Assembly (NCBI GenBank): GCA_030536165.1
Contig: JAUNQM010000002.1
Span: forward strand, 1-15,275
Length of the DNA stretch: 15,275 nucleotides
DNA from: Prevotellaceae bacterium
GTDB taxonomy: Bacteria; Bacteroidota; Bacteroidia; Bacteroidales; Bacteroidaceae
Reading direction: 5' to 3'
In this document: positions 6,180-13,432 of the stretch, piece after piece
How positions within the stretch are numbered: the stretch's first letter is position 1
How the letters are laid out: every line of letters starts with the position of its first letter
The notes under the pieces: model-generated
What the model saw: only the letters and a program-made list of their open reading frames with translations
Told to the model about the DNA's origin: nothing
Databases searched by the model: none
Made by a program: the position numbers and the translations under genes

Positions 6180-7508
6180 CTATTTACACAACTTGCATCC
6201 TTCGCAGACGTTGAGTTTGCCGCGGAAACGCATCTCTACAAGGTGTGACAGGCGGTCTCTCAGAGGAATAATATCCATCTTCTCTATCACCTCGTTGATG
6301 AAGGCATGTTCGAGAAGCAGACGTGCTTCCTTTTCTGGTATGCCGCGTTGACGCATATAGAACAGTGCTGCATCGTTGAGCTGACCTACTGTGCTACCAT
6401 GTGAACATTTCACGTCGTCGGCATATATCTCGAGCATCGGCTGCGTGAACATTCGTGCTTCGTGGCTTGCGCAGAGATTCTGGTTTGTTTCCTGTGAGGT
6501 AGTCTGTTGCGCACCTTCACGCACAAGCACACGACCAGCGAAAGCACCTACTGATTCATCGTTCAGCACATATTTATATAGTTCATGGCTCGTGCAGCGA
6601 CCAACCTGATGGTCAATGAGCGTGTTGTTATCTACAAACTGGTTCTTGTCTGCAATCACGCAGCCGTTAAGCTGGCATTCTGCTCTTTCGCCTGAAAATA
6701 CGAGGTCGGTGCGATTGCGTGTCACGCCATTGTGGAGAGTTATCTGATTGTGGTTTACCACGCTGTCGGCTTCTTGCTTGATGTAGAGATTGCTGAAACG
6801 CACATTCTTTGTGTGAGTCTCTTCCAGACAATAGAGGTCGAGGTGTGCGTTGGCTCCAACAAAGACTTCTACAACTTGCGTCGTGAGGAAGTTGCGGTTT
6901 TTTATAGCATGGTCGCAGAATAGCAGTTGCAGCTGCGAGCCTTCTTCCATCACGATGAGCACTCTACGGTTTGCCATCAAGTCAACATCGGCATTGAGTA
7001 CGTTGAGCACTTGGATGGTTTTATCTATCTTCGTGTTCTTAGGTACATAGATGAGTAGTCCATCTTGTGCTAACATTGTGTTCAAAGCCGTTATAGCATC
7101 ATCTTCTTTTGCAGCAAGGCGGTTGTAATATTTCCCGATGAAATCGATGTTTTTGCTAAATTTGCCAATGATTGCTCTTTTGGGTAGGGCGGCTTGTGGC
7201 ATTGCATCAAGCAGGCCGTCGTTAACTACGTAGTAGAGCTGTGTGCTGAGTTTCGGAACGGAACAACTGAATAGTTCTTTTGTGCTCACAGGAATGTCTA
7301 ACCGTTGTAGGTTGATGCCATAGTTAGGTTCGAACAAAGCAGGCACGTCAATATATTTGTAGCGCTCTACCTTCTTTGAAGGGAATCCAAGACGACGAAA
7401 CGTATCAAACGCCTTGGCGCGGCAATCGTTCATTGCTTGCACGCTATTTGCGCAGATAAGTTCGCTGTTCTCTTCGTAGAGTTCTATATATTGCTGCTCA
7501 CTATTCAT
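6180..7508 (-). CDS. sufD: Fe-S cluster assembly protein SufD
   Basis: This 442-aa cytoplasmic protein is part of the SufBCD scaffold, which builds Fe-S clusters and passes them to apoproteins. The C-terminal part has the SufB/SufD core signature: CSHGSTVGQLNDAALFYM with H370, then RGIPEKEARLLLEHAFINEV. The middle is a long beta-helix-like region (for example LIDHQVGRCTSHELYKYVL). The N-terminal helical part contains LGFPSKKVERYKYIDV, a usual SufD beginning. The last residues, CEGCKLCK, hold three cysteines and an added lysine tail. Length is normal for Bacteroidetes SufD. Its ATG overlaps the stop of sufC by four bases (ATGA), showing translational coupling and expected co-complex formation. 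The sufS desulfurase often found next in Bacteroidales is absent here; an unrelated barrel-like gene follows. Confidence 0.93.
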   Translation of the reverse strand: MNSEQQYIELYEENSELICANSVQAMNDCRAKAFDTFRRLGFPSKKVERYKYIDVPALFEPNYGINLQRLDIPVSTKELFSCSVPKLSTQLYYVVNDGLLDAMPQAALPKRAIIGKFSKNIDFIGKYYNRLAAKEDDAITALNTMLAQDGLLIYVPKNTKIDKTIQVLNVLNADVDLMANRRVLIVMEEGSQLQLLFCDHAIKNRNFLTTQVVEVFVGANAHLDLYCLEETHTKNVRFSNLYIKQEADSVVNHNQITLHNGVTRNRTDLVFSGERAECQLNGCVIADKNQFVDNNTLIDHQVGRCTSHELYKYVLNDESVGAFAGRVLVREGAQQTTSQETNQNLCASHEARMFTQPMLEIYADDVKCSHGSTVGQLNDAALFYMRQRGIPEKEARLLLEHAFINEVIEKMDIIPLRDRLSHLVEMRFRGKLNVCEGCKLCK

Positions 7509-8254
7509 TCCACTTCAGCCTTAATCCAGTCAAATCCCTTTTCTTCTATTATCTTTGGCAGCTCAGGCCCACCGGTCTTTACTATTCGACCATTATACAA
7601 GATGTGTACTGTTTCTGGTTTGAGATATTCAAGAAGACGCTCGTAGTGTGTAATTACGATACAACTTGTGTCGCTGCGTTTCAGACTGTTTACACCATCG
7701 GCAACGATACGCATTGCGTCAACATCGAGTCCTGAATCGGTCTCGTCAAGTATGCTGAGCTTTGGTTCAAGCACCGCCATTTGAAAAATCTCGTTTCGTT
7801 TCTTTTCTCCACCAGAGAAACCTTCGTTGACTGATCTGTTTGCCAGTTTGCTGTCAAGCTGAACGAGTTTGCGTTTCTCGCGAAGCAGTTTGAGGAAGTC
7901 ACTCGCGTTTAATTCGGTTTCACCGAGATATTTCCGCTTTTCATTCACGGCAGCACGCATGAAATTAGTCATCGAAACACCAGGAATCTCAACAGGATAT
8001 TGGAAGGAAAGAAACAATCCTTCGTGTGCTCTGTCCTCAGGCTTCATAGCGAGAAGGTTTTTGCCGTTGAATGTTACCGAGCCTTCGGTAACTTCATAAA
8101 GCGGATTGCCGACAAGCACAGCACTCAATGTGCTCTTGCCTGAACCGTTAGGTCCCATGATGGCGTGTGTCTCGCCATCATTTATTGTTAGGTTGATTCC
8201 TTTCAGTATTTCCTTTCCTGCAATAGTTGCGTGGAGATTCTTTATTTCTAACAT
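7505..8254 (-). CDS. sufC: Fe-S assembly ATPase SufC
   Basis: This 249-aa ABC-type ATPase powers the SufBCD scaffold. Walker A is at 34-42 (GPNGSGKST), the Q-loop Q85 lies in SFQYPVEIPG (a SufC hallmark), the ABC signature SGGEK is at 147-151, and Walker B with catalytic E171 sits in LSILDETDSGLD, followed by the H-loop H203. SGGEKKRNE and DETDSGLDVDA separate SufC from ordinary transporter ATPases. A GTG at 8293 would add 13 residues (MWQLWDFVYQRLA) that do not belong to the family; the ATG at 8254 giving MLEIKNLHA is the real start. It has its own promoter about 90 bp upstream. The gene before it is a secreted esterase, not sufB, so the usual sufBCD order is broken. Confidence 0.95.
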   Translation of the reverse strand: MLEIKNLHATIAGKEILKGINLTINDGETHAIMGPNGSGKSTLSAVLVGNPLYEVTEGSVTFNGKNLLAMKPEDRAHEGLFLSFQYPVEIPGVSMTNFMRAAVNEKRKYLGETELNASDFLKLLREKRKLVQLDSKLANRSVNEGFSGGEKKRNEIFQMAVLEPKLSILDETDSGLDVDAMRIVADGVNSLKRSDTSCIVITHYERLLEYLKPETVHILYNGRIVKTGGPELPKIIEEKGFDWIKAEVE

Positions 8255-8295
8255 TGCTAAGCGTTGATACACAAAATCCCACAACTGCCACACCG

Positions 8296-8305
8296 TGTTG
8301 CAACA
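8296..8305. promoter_or_regulatory. 10-bp perfect palindrome in the sufC leader
   Basis: TGTTGCAACA is a perfect palindrome located between the predicted start (about 8333) and the sufC ATG. It could be an operator, but a single 10-bp palindrome is weak evidence and no matching site was seen elsewhere in the window. Confidence 0.25.
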
Positions 8306-8339
8306 GTCGTCGAATTTTTGTTGTTTATTAAATCATTTG

Positions 8340-8371
8340 CAAAAGTATGAATATTTTTTTATATCTGCAAA
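8340..8371 (-). promoter_or_regulatory. -33/-7 promoter of sufCD
   Basis: Minus-strand TTTG (8371 to 8368), a 20-bp AT-rich spacer and TACTTTTG (8347 to 8340) match the Bacteroidetes consensus. The predicted start is near 8333, giving a leader of about 79 nt before the sufC ATG at 8254. The promoter begins 11 bp after the stop codon of the esterase gene, so sufCD can be expressed independently of the carbohydrate operon. Confidence 0.78.
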
Positions 8372-8381
8372 TAATCGTGTC

Positions 8382-9689
8382 CTAATTTGTCATTTTAGGT
8401 GCACTAGAGTATCGAAGTATGCTTTCTGGCTCTATTTCCACCTTATTTTCGTCAATTTTAGAAGCATCGAGATTGAATACTTCTGCGAAGAACTGATATA
8501 CACCTTTTCGCTTGTTCGGACCGAAGTCGTGGCGTTCTTTTGGCAGATGAATGTTCTGCACTTTGTCCTTCTCGCCAAAGAAACTATAGATACGTTGCAG
8601 GTACGGGAGTTCTACTTCAGGCGTTGTTGATGTCCAGTCGCCTCCATCACTGATGACCATCATCGGTTTTGGTGCAAAGGTGGCTGCAAGTTCTGCGTTG
8701 CACGTGCCTCCGCCTGCGAGTTGGATAGGCATTCCACTCTCGCAAGGGCAACCGCCATCGAACCATGCCGACACCATGACGGTAGGACATGCTGCAGTGA
8801 ATCTATCGTCAAGTACTGAAAGAAATACCGTCTGCGAACCTCCGCCAGAGCCTCCGTTGACTCCAACACGCGTCTTATCTACGTCTTTGCGCTGAATCAT
8901 CCAGTCGAGAATCTTTAGCCCGTTGAGTATTTGCATCTGCTGGGCAAACGAAGTCCTATGTGCTTTCGAGCCGACTTCATCCTCTGATTCTCCCCACCCC
9001 CAAAGGTCGTAGCTGACGCATATTGCGCCCATACGAGCCAATGTACCATATCGTTTTTGCAAATCCTTTCCGTAACGTCCCTGGTTGAAATGTCCATTTG
9101 GGCAGATGATAAGTGGATGTTTTCCCTTTCCTGATGGTGTATAAATGGTGCCGCGTACTGTATAGTTGTCAATAGTCTTCAGACAGAAGTTCTGACTTGT
9201 ATATCCGTCTTGCTTTCTTGCTTTGGTTGTCTTTGGAGTCTCATTGCTGCATTTTGCCAAAAGCGGGTCAATGCCGAGGCGTTCGCGAACCTCTTTGCGG
9301 AGAATCTCGCGACGTTGCATCCACTCTTCCTTATTATTATATAAGGATGAAAGATAGTCTATGAGTTTCTTTCCATCGGCAGGCTGACGACGAGGATATT
9401 CGTAGCGTTTTACCTTCCAGACGTTTTTGTCTTGATATACCGCTTTGAAGTCGAAGAGTGAAAGTATGTTCGTCATCGTTTCTTCAAGCGAATAAGGGCG
9501 TATGCGGAAGTCGGCAAATGGCACTTTTATTCCAGTCGTGTCCATGTCGTACTTCAATTTAATGTCGAAACGCTTCTCGACGTCTTTCATCACTTCGCTC
9601 AATGAACGAGTGAAGTTATCCTCGTAAGTCTGTGCGTTCATCCCATTGGCGCAGAGGAGGCATAGTAATGCTGCAAATAACTTTTTCAT
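8382..9689 (-). CDS. secreted STN-like domain plus alpha/beta-hydrolase esterase
   Basis: This is a 435-aa exported protein. Signal peptide 1-19 (MKKLFAALLCLLC...NA). Residues about 24-95 read like an STN (secretin/TonB short N-terminal) or similar small alpha-beta domain: LSEVMKDVEKRFDIKLKYD, then SLEETMTNILSLFDFKAVYQDKN. From about 110 onward comes an alpha/beta hydrolase with the SYDLWGWGES loop, nucleophile S281 in NGGSGGGSQ, an acid candidate in VISDGGDW and H387 in ERHDFGP. The fold is of the acetylxylan-esterase/Abhydrolase_7 type. Its ATG overlaps the stop of the upstream 1106-aa enzyme by four bases (ATGA), so the two are coupled. Together with that partner it may be an acetyl- or methyl-esterase on pectin; CE19 pectin methylesterases such as BT1017 are the relatives to test. 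Ester specificity is inference. Confidence 0.82.
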   Translation of the reverse strand: MKKLFAALLCLLCANGMNAQTYEDNFTRSLSEVMKDVEKRFDIKLKYDMDTTGIKVPFADFRIRPYSLEETMTNILSLFDFKAVYQDKNVWKVKRYEYPRRQPADGKKLIDYLSSLYNNKEEWMQRREILRKEVRERLGIDPLLAKCSNETPKTTKARKQDGYTSQNFCLKTIDNYTVRGTIYTPSGKGKHPLIICPNGHFNQGRYGKDLQKRYGTLARMGAICVSYDLWGWGESEDEVGSKAHRTSFAQQMQILNGLKILDWMIQRKDVDKTRVGVNGGSGGGSQTVFLSVLDDRFTAACPTVMVSAWFDGGCPCESGMPIQLAGGGTCNAELAATFAPKPMMVISDGGDWTSTTPEVELPYLQRIYSFFGEKDKVQNIHLPKERHDFGPNKRKGVYQFFAEVFNLDASKIDENKVEIEPESILRYSSAPKMTN

Positions 9690-12600
9690 AGTTTATAAGT
9701 GATTTTTCCTAAATCTTTTCTTTGTGCTGCGCGTTTACCATCTACGAGCAGTATGAGTCCTTTGCCTTGATGATAGCGTGTACCGTCCTTGTCCCAGATA
9801 ACCGTGAGCATGTGACCTTTGTAGTTTACTGCATCAAGACAGAAATAGTTCCACTTGTATTTTGGCACGAGAGGGTTGACAACCACACTCTTATCAGCCT
9901 GTGGACGTATTCCAACAAGTCCCGTAATGATAAGGTCGGCAAATGTTGAGTGGTTATAGTAGCGGCTGCGTTCCTTGTCGCCCATGAGCCACGCACCGTT
10001 CTTTTCATCAAGATATTCGCCAATGTAAGGTCTTCCGCGGTGATGCTGGCTCTCAACATACAGTTCCATCTGGCGGAAATATGTGGAGTCGGTTATAACA
10101 GGGGAAGGATAATCGTTCAGGTAGTTTGCCATTGCTGTAAGAGTCTGCGACGTTGCAAACGGCCAGATTGCACCATCCCATTCGCAAGTGCCCACGCCGT
10201 GTGAGCGGAATTGCGGATGTCTGCGCTCTGCTGTGGTAAGACCGTAAGGTGCAGAGAATCCTTTCTCGTCGTTTGTCTGAAGCCATGCGTTGTCGTATTT
10301 CTTCGCTTCAGGCAGGTTGAAATACCACGGAATAAAACCAATGGCTTCGCGCACGTTAGCCGACGAGTCTGCAGTAAGTGTCTCAAAGAACTCGTGCTGT
10401 GGATTCCAAAGGCGGCTTTCGACCATTCCTTTCACCCTTTCGGCTTCCTTATTATATTCTTTTACCTTAGCTTTGTCGCCCTTTATCTGATAGAAATCTG
10501 CCAATGCCTTTGCGTTGCCATACATATAGCTGTTGATGGTAGGACGTGCATTCTGCTTCTTTCTTGCACCGCTGATGCTCTCTTCCATGCCATCGCGCAC
10601 GTCGAACTGCCAGAATAGGCCATTCTCCAGACTATGTGTCGTCTTCCACTTTGCGTATTCGTTTTCTAATGCTGGAAGCATGCTGTCAACGAATACGGTA
10701 TTTTCCAAAACCTTCCATGCTTCGTATATTGCAGCTGGATTCCACGACGAGAACTTCTCCATCTTTGGAAGTGGCTGTCCATCTTTGCCGTGATACCAGA
10801 TGTTGAGATTCTGCTGAATATACTCAGGATTGTGCAGCCAACGGCCTTCCATCACGTGATGTCCTATGGCGCAAGCGATAAGATTGTATCGGTCGGCGTA
10901 ACTACGGCGCACGAGGAACTCGGTAATTCCGTAACCTTGTGGCGTTTTTTCTATGTGTTTACGGAAAGACCACCAACGGTAGTAGTACATCTCGCGGAAA
11001 TTCTCCTGCGGACAATCGAAGAGCGGTATGTTCTCCTTCATCCATTCCGACGCCTGTGAGTTTGGAATGTAGCCTACTATGTTCTCGTCTTCCATGTTGT
11101 TGAAGTAGTCGGCATAGTGTGCAAAACTATCATATTTCAGCACCGCAGCGCTTGCATCTGCATCGAGCGATGATGTTGTGAAGTTTGCAAACTCATAACT
11201 TGCCAGCCTGTCTTGCTCGTCTGCACGTGGCATGTCGGTGTACTGGTCTGCAGGCGTCTCTATGTCTGGCTTGTCAAAGAGGGCTCCTGTGCGGAATTGC
11301 ACGCGGCAAATGTCATCGACCGGTGTGTCAAACTGCCTTTTGCATCTGAGTTTGCCATCGACATAGTAGTATGCGCGATGCAGTTTTGTTGAAAGGATTG
11401 CCTTTATGTGATAGACTTTTCCTACCTCATAATTCTTTATTATACTGCCTGAACGAGCGCCGCCTTTTGCAAGAAAATTACCGGTGGAATCGGCAATAAT
11501 TCGTGATGCGACATCTCCTTTTTCGTTTAGGAACTCAATGTGTAGCGCACCGAAATCCTTTTGGTTTGCCTTAAGGTCGAACTCCACTTGTAGTTCCTTT
11601 GTTGCTGGTATCACCTTTTCTACCTTTGCGTAGTCGTAAGGGTCTTTATCTTCAAGTTTCAGCCAGTCTCCATCGAGGCTTACAGGTGCCCACAGAGGTG
11701 AATAGATGTTCCAATCAGCCATTTCTGCCAATGTCTTGTAGTTGCAGAAGCATCCCCTTGCATGTTCCGTAGCGTCAAGTTTCACAGGCACTTGTATGCG
11801 GCTCACCCACATGTCTTCTTTGTTGTGCGAATATGTAACCCACAGGTTTCCATCCTCAGGCACACCGTTTCCCTCCTGAATTCCGCGCGTATATTGCGGT
11901 CCGAAACTCTTGTAGTTTCCACCGTGGCGTTCAGGTGTCACGTCGCCGTGGATGAGACTGAGCGTTGTATATTCCAGTCCGTCGTTGCTCAATGAAATAG
12001 CCAGCGGCCATCGGTATTCTGCTGGATTATATACTGTTGCATACGTTCCGTCAGTAAGTCTTTGCCCCCAGATTTTTGCATTGCTGTTTACAAATCCGTA
12101 TGCTCGCTCGCAAGGATATTGCCACGTGTTGCCTCCGTCTGTGCTGATGCTTGTGACTGCATGCTTCCACAGAGCCACCTTCCTGCCGTCGGGGAGTGTA
12201 TAGCCGCAGAAAGCCTTGTAAGGCGCTTTGAGTGGGAGGACGTCATCGTTGCGATCGGCTTCTTCAACCCATTGCATCCGTTGCATCGGGTCGGCAACCA
12301 TCTCATCGACTGCCTTCACAAATTCTTTGTCTTTTGCGCTCTTGTAGAATGGGTAGCTGGTGTTGCTTTCGTTGAAGCCGTGGTTATAGTAGATGAAGTA
12401 AATATTGCCGAATCCACCGTCAGATTTTATCTCTCGCACCACGCGTCCGATGCCGTTTCCATCGTTAGGGTCGTCTTTCGGAGCGAGTACTATTCCGTAG
12501 TTTCCCGTGGCAAGCAGTCGTCCGCTTTTGCTCACATAGAAGCCCACGCGCTGATGCATCACAGCCTTCAATCCTTTCGACACAAGTCCAGGATAGGCGG

Positions 12601-13006
12601 GCTTGGTAATGCCGTCAGGCACGTTGTATTCAGGAAACAGCACCGCAGGCTCACTCCAGTTGTAACCATCGCGGCTATGCATAATCATCGTGCGCCCAGG
12701 AGCCTCGTGTTCGCTGCGCGGATTAGTGAGATAGTGGAGCCAGAACTGCCCTTTCCAATATGCGAGGAACGGCTGGTGGTTGTATGTCCAAGGCTTTGCG
12801 CCACGCATAATCTGAATGTTATGCACCCCGACAACAGGCTTCAGCCCACCGTCGTGGCGTGCTGGAGTGGCGATTGTTGTGCCTGTGTAGTGCACCTCGT
12901 CATGCGGTTTGTGAGCCACGGCAGTCTTGTAGTCGTCCTTGTCTTGTGCGTATGCAATGGTTGCGACGCCCATTAAAAATGCAAGGCAGATGGTTGTTTT
13001 TGTCAT
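9686..13006 (-). CDS. secreted two-catalytic-domain glycoside hydrolase, GH143-GH142-like (RG-II type)
   Basis: This is a 1106-aa exported enzyme with a signal peptide at about 1-20 (MTKTTICLAFL...AYA). Residues about 40-415 form a sialidase-like beta-propeller with Asp-box motifs SRDGYNWSEP (about 110-119) and STDGGNTWQYP (about 288-298). Residues about 415-610 form a beta-sandwich (DLKANQKDFGALHIEF...HRAYYYVDGKL). Residues about 620-1106 form an (alpha/alpha)6 barrel of the MGH1/GH63-like type with D805 in RDGMEES, RPTINSYMYGNAKA, and E997 in GEYLDEKNGAW, the likely acid and base. This order and length match what I recall of BT1020 of Bacteroides thetaiotaomicron, whose propeller (GH143) cleaves the keto-sugar acid DHA and whose barrel (GH142) is a beta-L-arabinofuranosidase acting on rhamnogalacturonan-II. 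The match is by architecture, not alignment. It heads an operon with the downstream esterase. Confidence 0.8.
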   Translation of the reverse strand: MTKTTICLAFLMGVATIAYAQDKDDYKTAVAHKPHDEVHYTGTTIATPARHDGGLKPVVGVHNIQIMRGAKPWTYNHQPFLAYWKGQFWLHYLTNPRSEHEAPGRTMIMHSRDGYNWSEPAVLFPEYNVPDGITKPAYPGLVSKGLKAVMHQRVGFYVSKSGRLLATGNYGIVLAPKDDPNDGNGIGRVVREIKSDGGFGNIYFIYYNHGFNESNTSYPFYKSAKDKEFVKAVDEMVADPMQRMQWVEEADRNDDVLPLKAPYKAFCGYTLPDGRKVALWKHAVTSISTDGGNTWQYPCERAYGFVNSNAKIWGQRLTDGTYATVYNPAEYRWPLAISLSNDGLEYTTLSLIHGDVTPERHGGNYKSFGPQYTRGIQEGNGVPEDGNLWVTYSHNKEDMWVSRIQVPVKLDATEHARGCFCNYKTLAEMADWNIYSPLWAPVSLDGDWLKLEDKDPYDYAKVEKVIPATKELQVEFDLKANQKDFGALHIEFLNEKGDVASRIIADSTGNFLAKGGARSGSIIKNYEVGKVYHIKAILSTKLHRAYYYVDGKLRCKRQFDTPVDDICRVQFRTGALFDKPDIETPADQYTDMPRADEQDRLASYEFANFTTSSLDADASAAVLKYDSFAHYADYFNNMEDENIVGYIPNSQASEWMKENIPLFDCPQENFREMYYYRWWSFRKHIEKTPQGYGITEFLVRRSYADRYNLIACAIGHHVMEGRWLHNPEYIQQNLNIWYHGKDGQPLPKMEKFSSWNPAAIYEAWKVLENTVFVDSMLPALENEYAKWKTTHSLENGLFWQFDVRDGMEESISGARKKQNARPTINSYMYGNAKALADFYQIKGDKAKVKEYNKEAERVKGMVESRLWNPQHEFFETLTADSSANVREAIGFIPWYFNLPEAKKYDNAWLQTNDEKGFSAPYGLTTAERRHPQFRSHGVGTCEWDGAIWPFATSQTLTAMANYLNDYPSPVITDSTYFRQMELYVESQHHRGRPYIGEYLDEKNGAWLMGDKERSRYYNHSTFADLIITGLVGIRPQADKSVVVNPLVPKYKWNYFCLDAVNYKGHMLTVIWDKDGTRYHQGKGLILLVDGKRAAQRKDLGKITYKL

Positions 13007-13028
13007 AAGTCCTTAATTTTGGTTGGTG

Positions 13029-13060
13029 CAAAAGTACATATATTTTGTTGAATATGCAAT
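13029..13060 (-). promoter_or_regulatory. -33/-7 promoter of the GH143-GH142-like/esterase operon
   Basis: Minus-strand ATTG (13060 to 13057; TTG conserved), a 20-bp spacer and TACTTTTG (13036 to 13029) match the Bacteroidetes consensus. The predicted start near 13022 leaves only about 15 nt before the ATG at 13006. No strong operator is seen in the core; the structured DNA further upstream could influence it. Confidence 0.75.
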
Positions 13061-13129
13061 TTATCAACGCTTTTTTTGTTGCTGATTGCGACAATGGCAA
13101 TCTGTGAAGGGTAATACACCTTATTTATA

Positions 13130-13156
13130 ACGCGCGTATGCGTGTGCGCACGCGCG
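13130..13156. other. alternating purine-pyrimidine tract (Z-DNA candidate)
   Basis: All 27 bases alternate purine and pyrimidine, mostly as CG and TG steps, starting at A13130 and ending at G13156. Its ends CGCGCG (13131-13136) and CGCGCG (13151-13156) are also complementary, so the tract could form a hairpin with an imperfect stem. It stands out against the AT-rich DNA on both sides. Confidence 0.8.
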
Positions 13157-13275
13157 ATGAGCACAAAAGGAAAATTTGTCCTATGTTTTTTCAAAAAAAA
13201 TCGATAAAATCAATAGAAATGCTATGCAGGTCTGTGCTTATGTGTAGCTGTGTTTATTGCTTATTTTAGCCCTTC

Positions 13276-13358
13276 ACACCTCAGGTGTTTCGTGCGTCAC
13301 ACCTTAGGTATGGAGTATGGTAACACCTTAGGTGTGACGTGTTTTACACCTAAGGTGT
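13276..13358. repeat. array of four 13-bp palindromes at 23-24 bp spacing
   Basis: Copies of ACACCTnAGGTGT lie at 13276-13288 (centre C), 13299-13311 (degenerate right arm, GGTAT), 13323-13335 (centre T) and 13346-13358 (centre A). The starts are 23, 24 and 23 bp apart. Copies three and four are exact reverse complements, so they can also pair with each other around a 10-nt loop. The 10-11 bp between copies differ in sequence. This could be a protein-binding array, a REP-like element or a transcription-stop structure. Confidence 0.88.
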
Positions 13359-13395
13359 GGATGGCTCAGAAAGCGTTTATGTGGCTTCGCGCTTA

Positions 13396-13414
13396 CCCTT
13401 CCCGTAGGGAAGGG
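13396..13414. repeat. tight 8-bp stem hairpin downstream of the LOG gene
   Basis: CCCTTCCC (13396-13403), loop GTA and GGGAAGGG (13407-13414) form a perfect stem with a three-base loop, 18 bp beyond the LOG stop codon. No T-run follows on the minus strand, so it is not a standard intrinsic terminator. It may stop or stabilise the mRNA end, or be a dispersed palindromic repeat. Confidence 0.7.
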
Positions 13415-13432
13415 GACGTGTAACTTGCTGTG

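Larger units (their letters stand above)
13007..13432. other. 426-bp gene-free spacer rich in structured DNA
   Basis: No credible gene is present. From left to right it holds the minus-strand promoter of the carbohydrate operon (13029-13060), a 27-bp alternating purine-pyrimidine tract (13130-13156), an A/T-rich stretch with a T5 and an A8 run (about 13187-13201), four regularly spaced 13-bp palindromes (13276-13358) and a tight hairpin (13396-13414). Both flanking genes are on the minus strand, so this is the leader side of the operon and the trailer side of the LOG gene. Confidence 0.85.

Noticed and set aside
8255..8293. GTG start extending SufC by 13 residues
   Set aside because: The added residues (MWQLWDFVYQRLA) are foreign to SufC; ATG 8254 gives the standard MLEIKNLHA start.
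12062..12976. 304-residue open frame on the plus strand opposite the long hydrolase
   Set aside because: It is a mirror frame of a gene with clear signal peptide and domain motifs; its own translation shows no domain and is rich in Val, His and Cys as expected for an antisense shadow.
13276..13358. CRISPR array
   Set aside because: Repeats are only 13 bp and palindromic, with spacers of 10-11 bp and one degenerate copy; no cas gene is present.
13396..13414. Intrinsic terminator for the LOG gene
   Set aside because: The hairpin is perfect but no T-run follows on the minus strand, so it is listed only as a hairpin/repeat.
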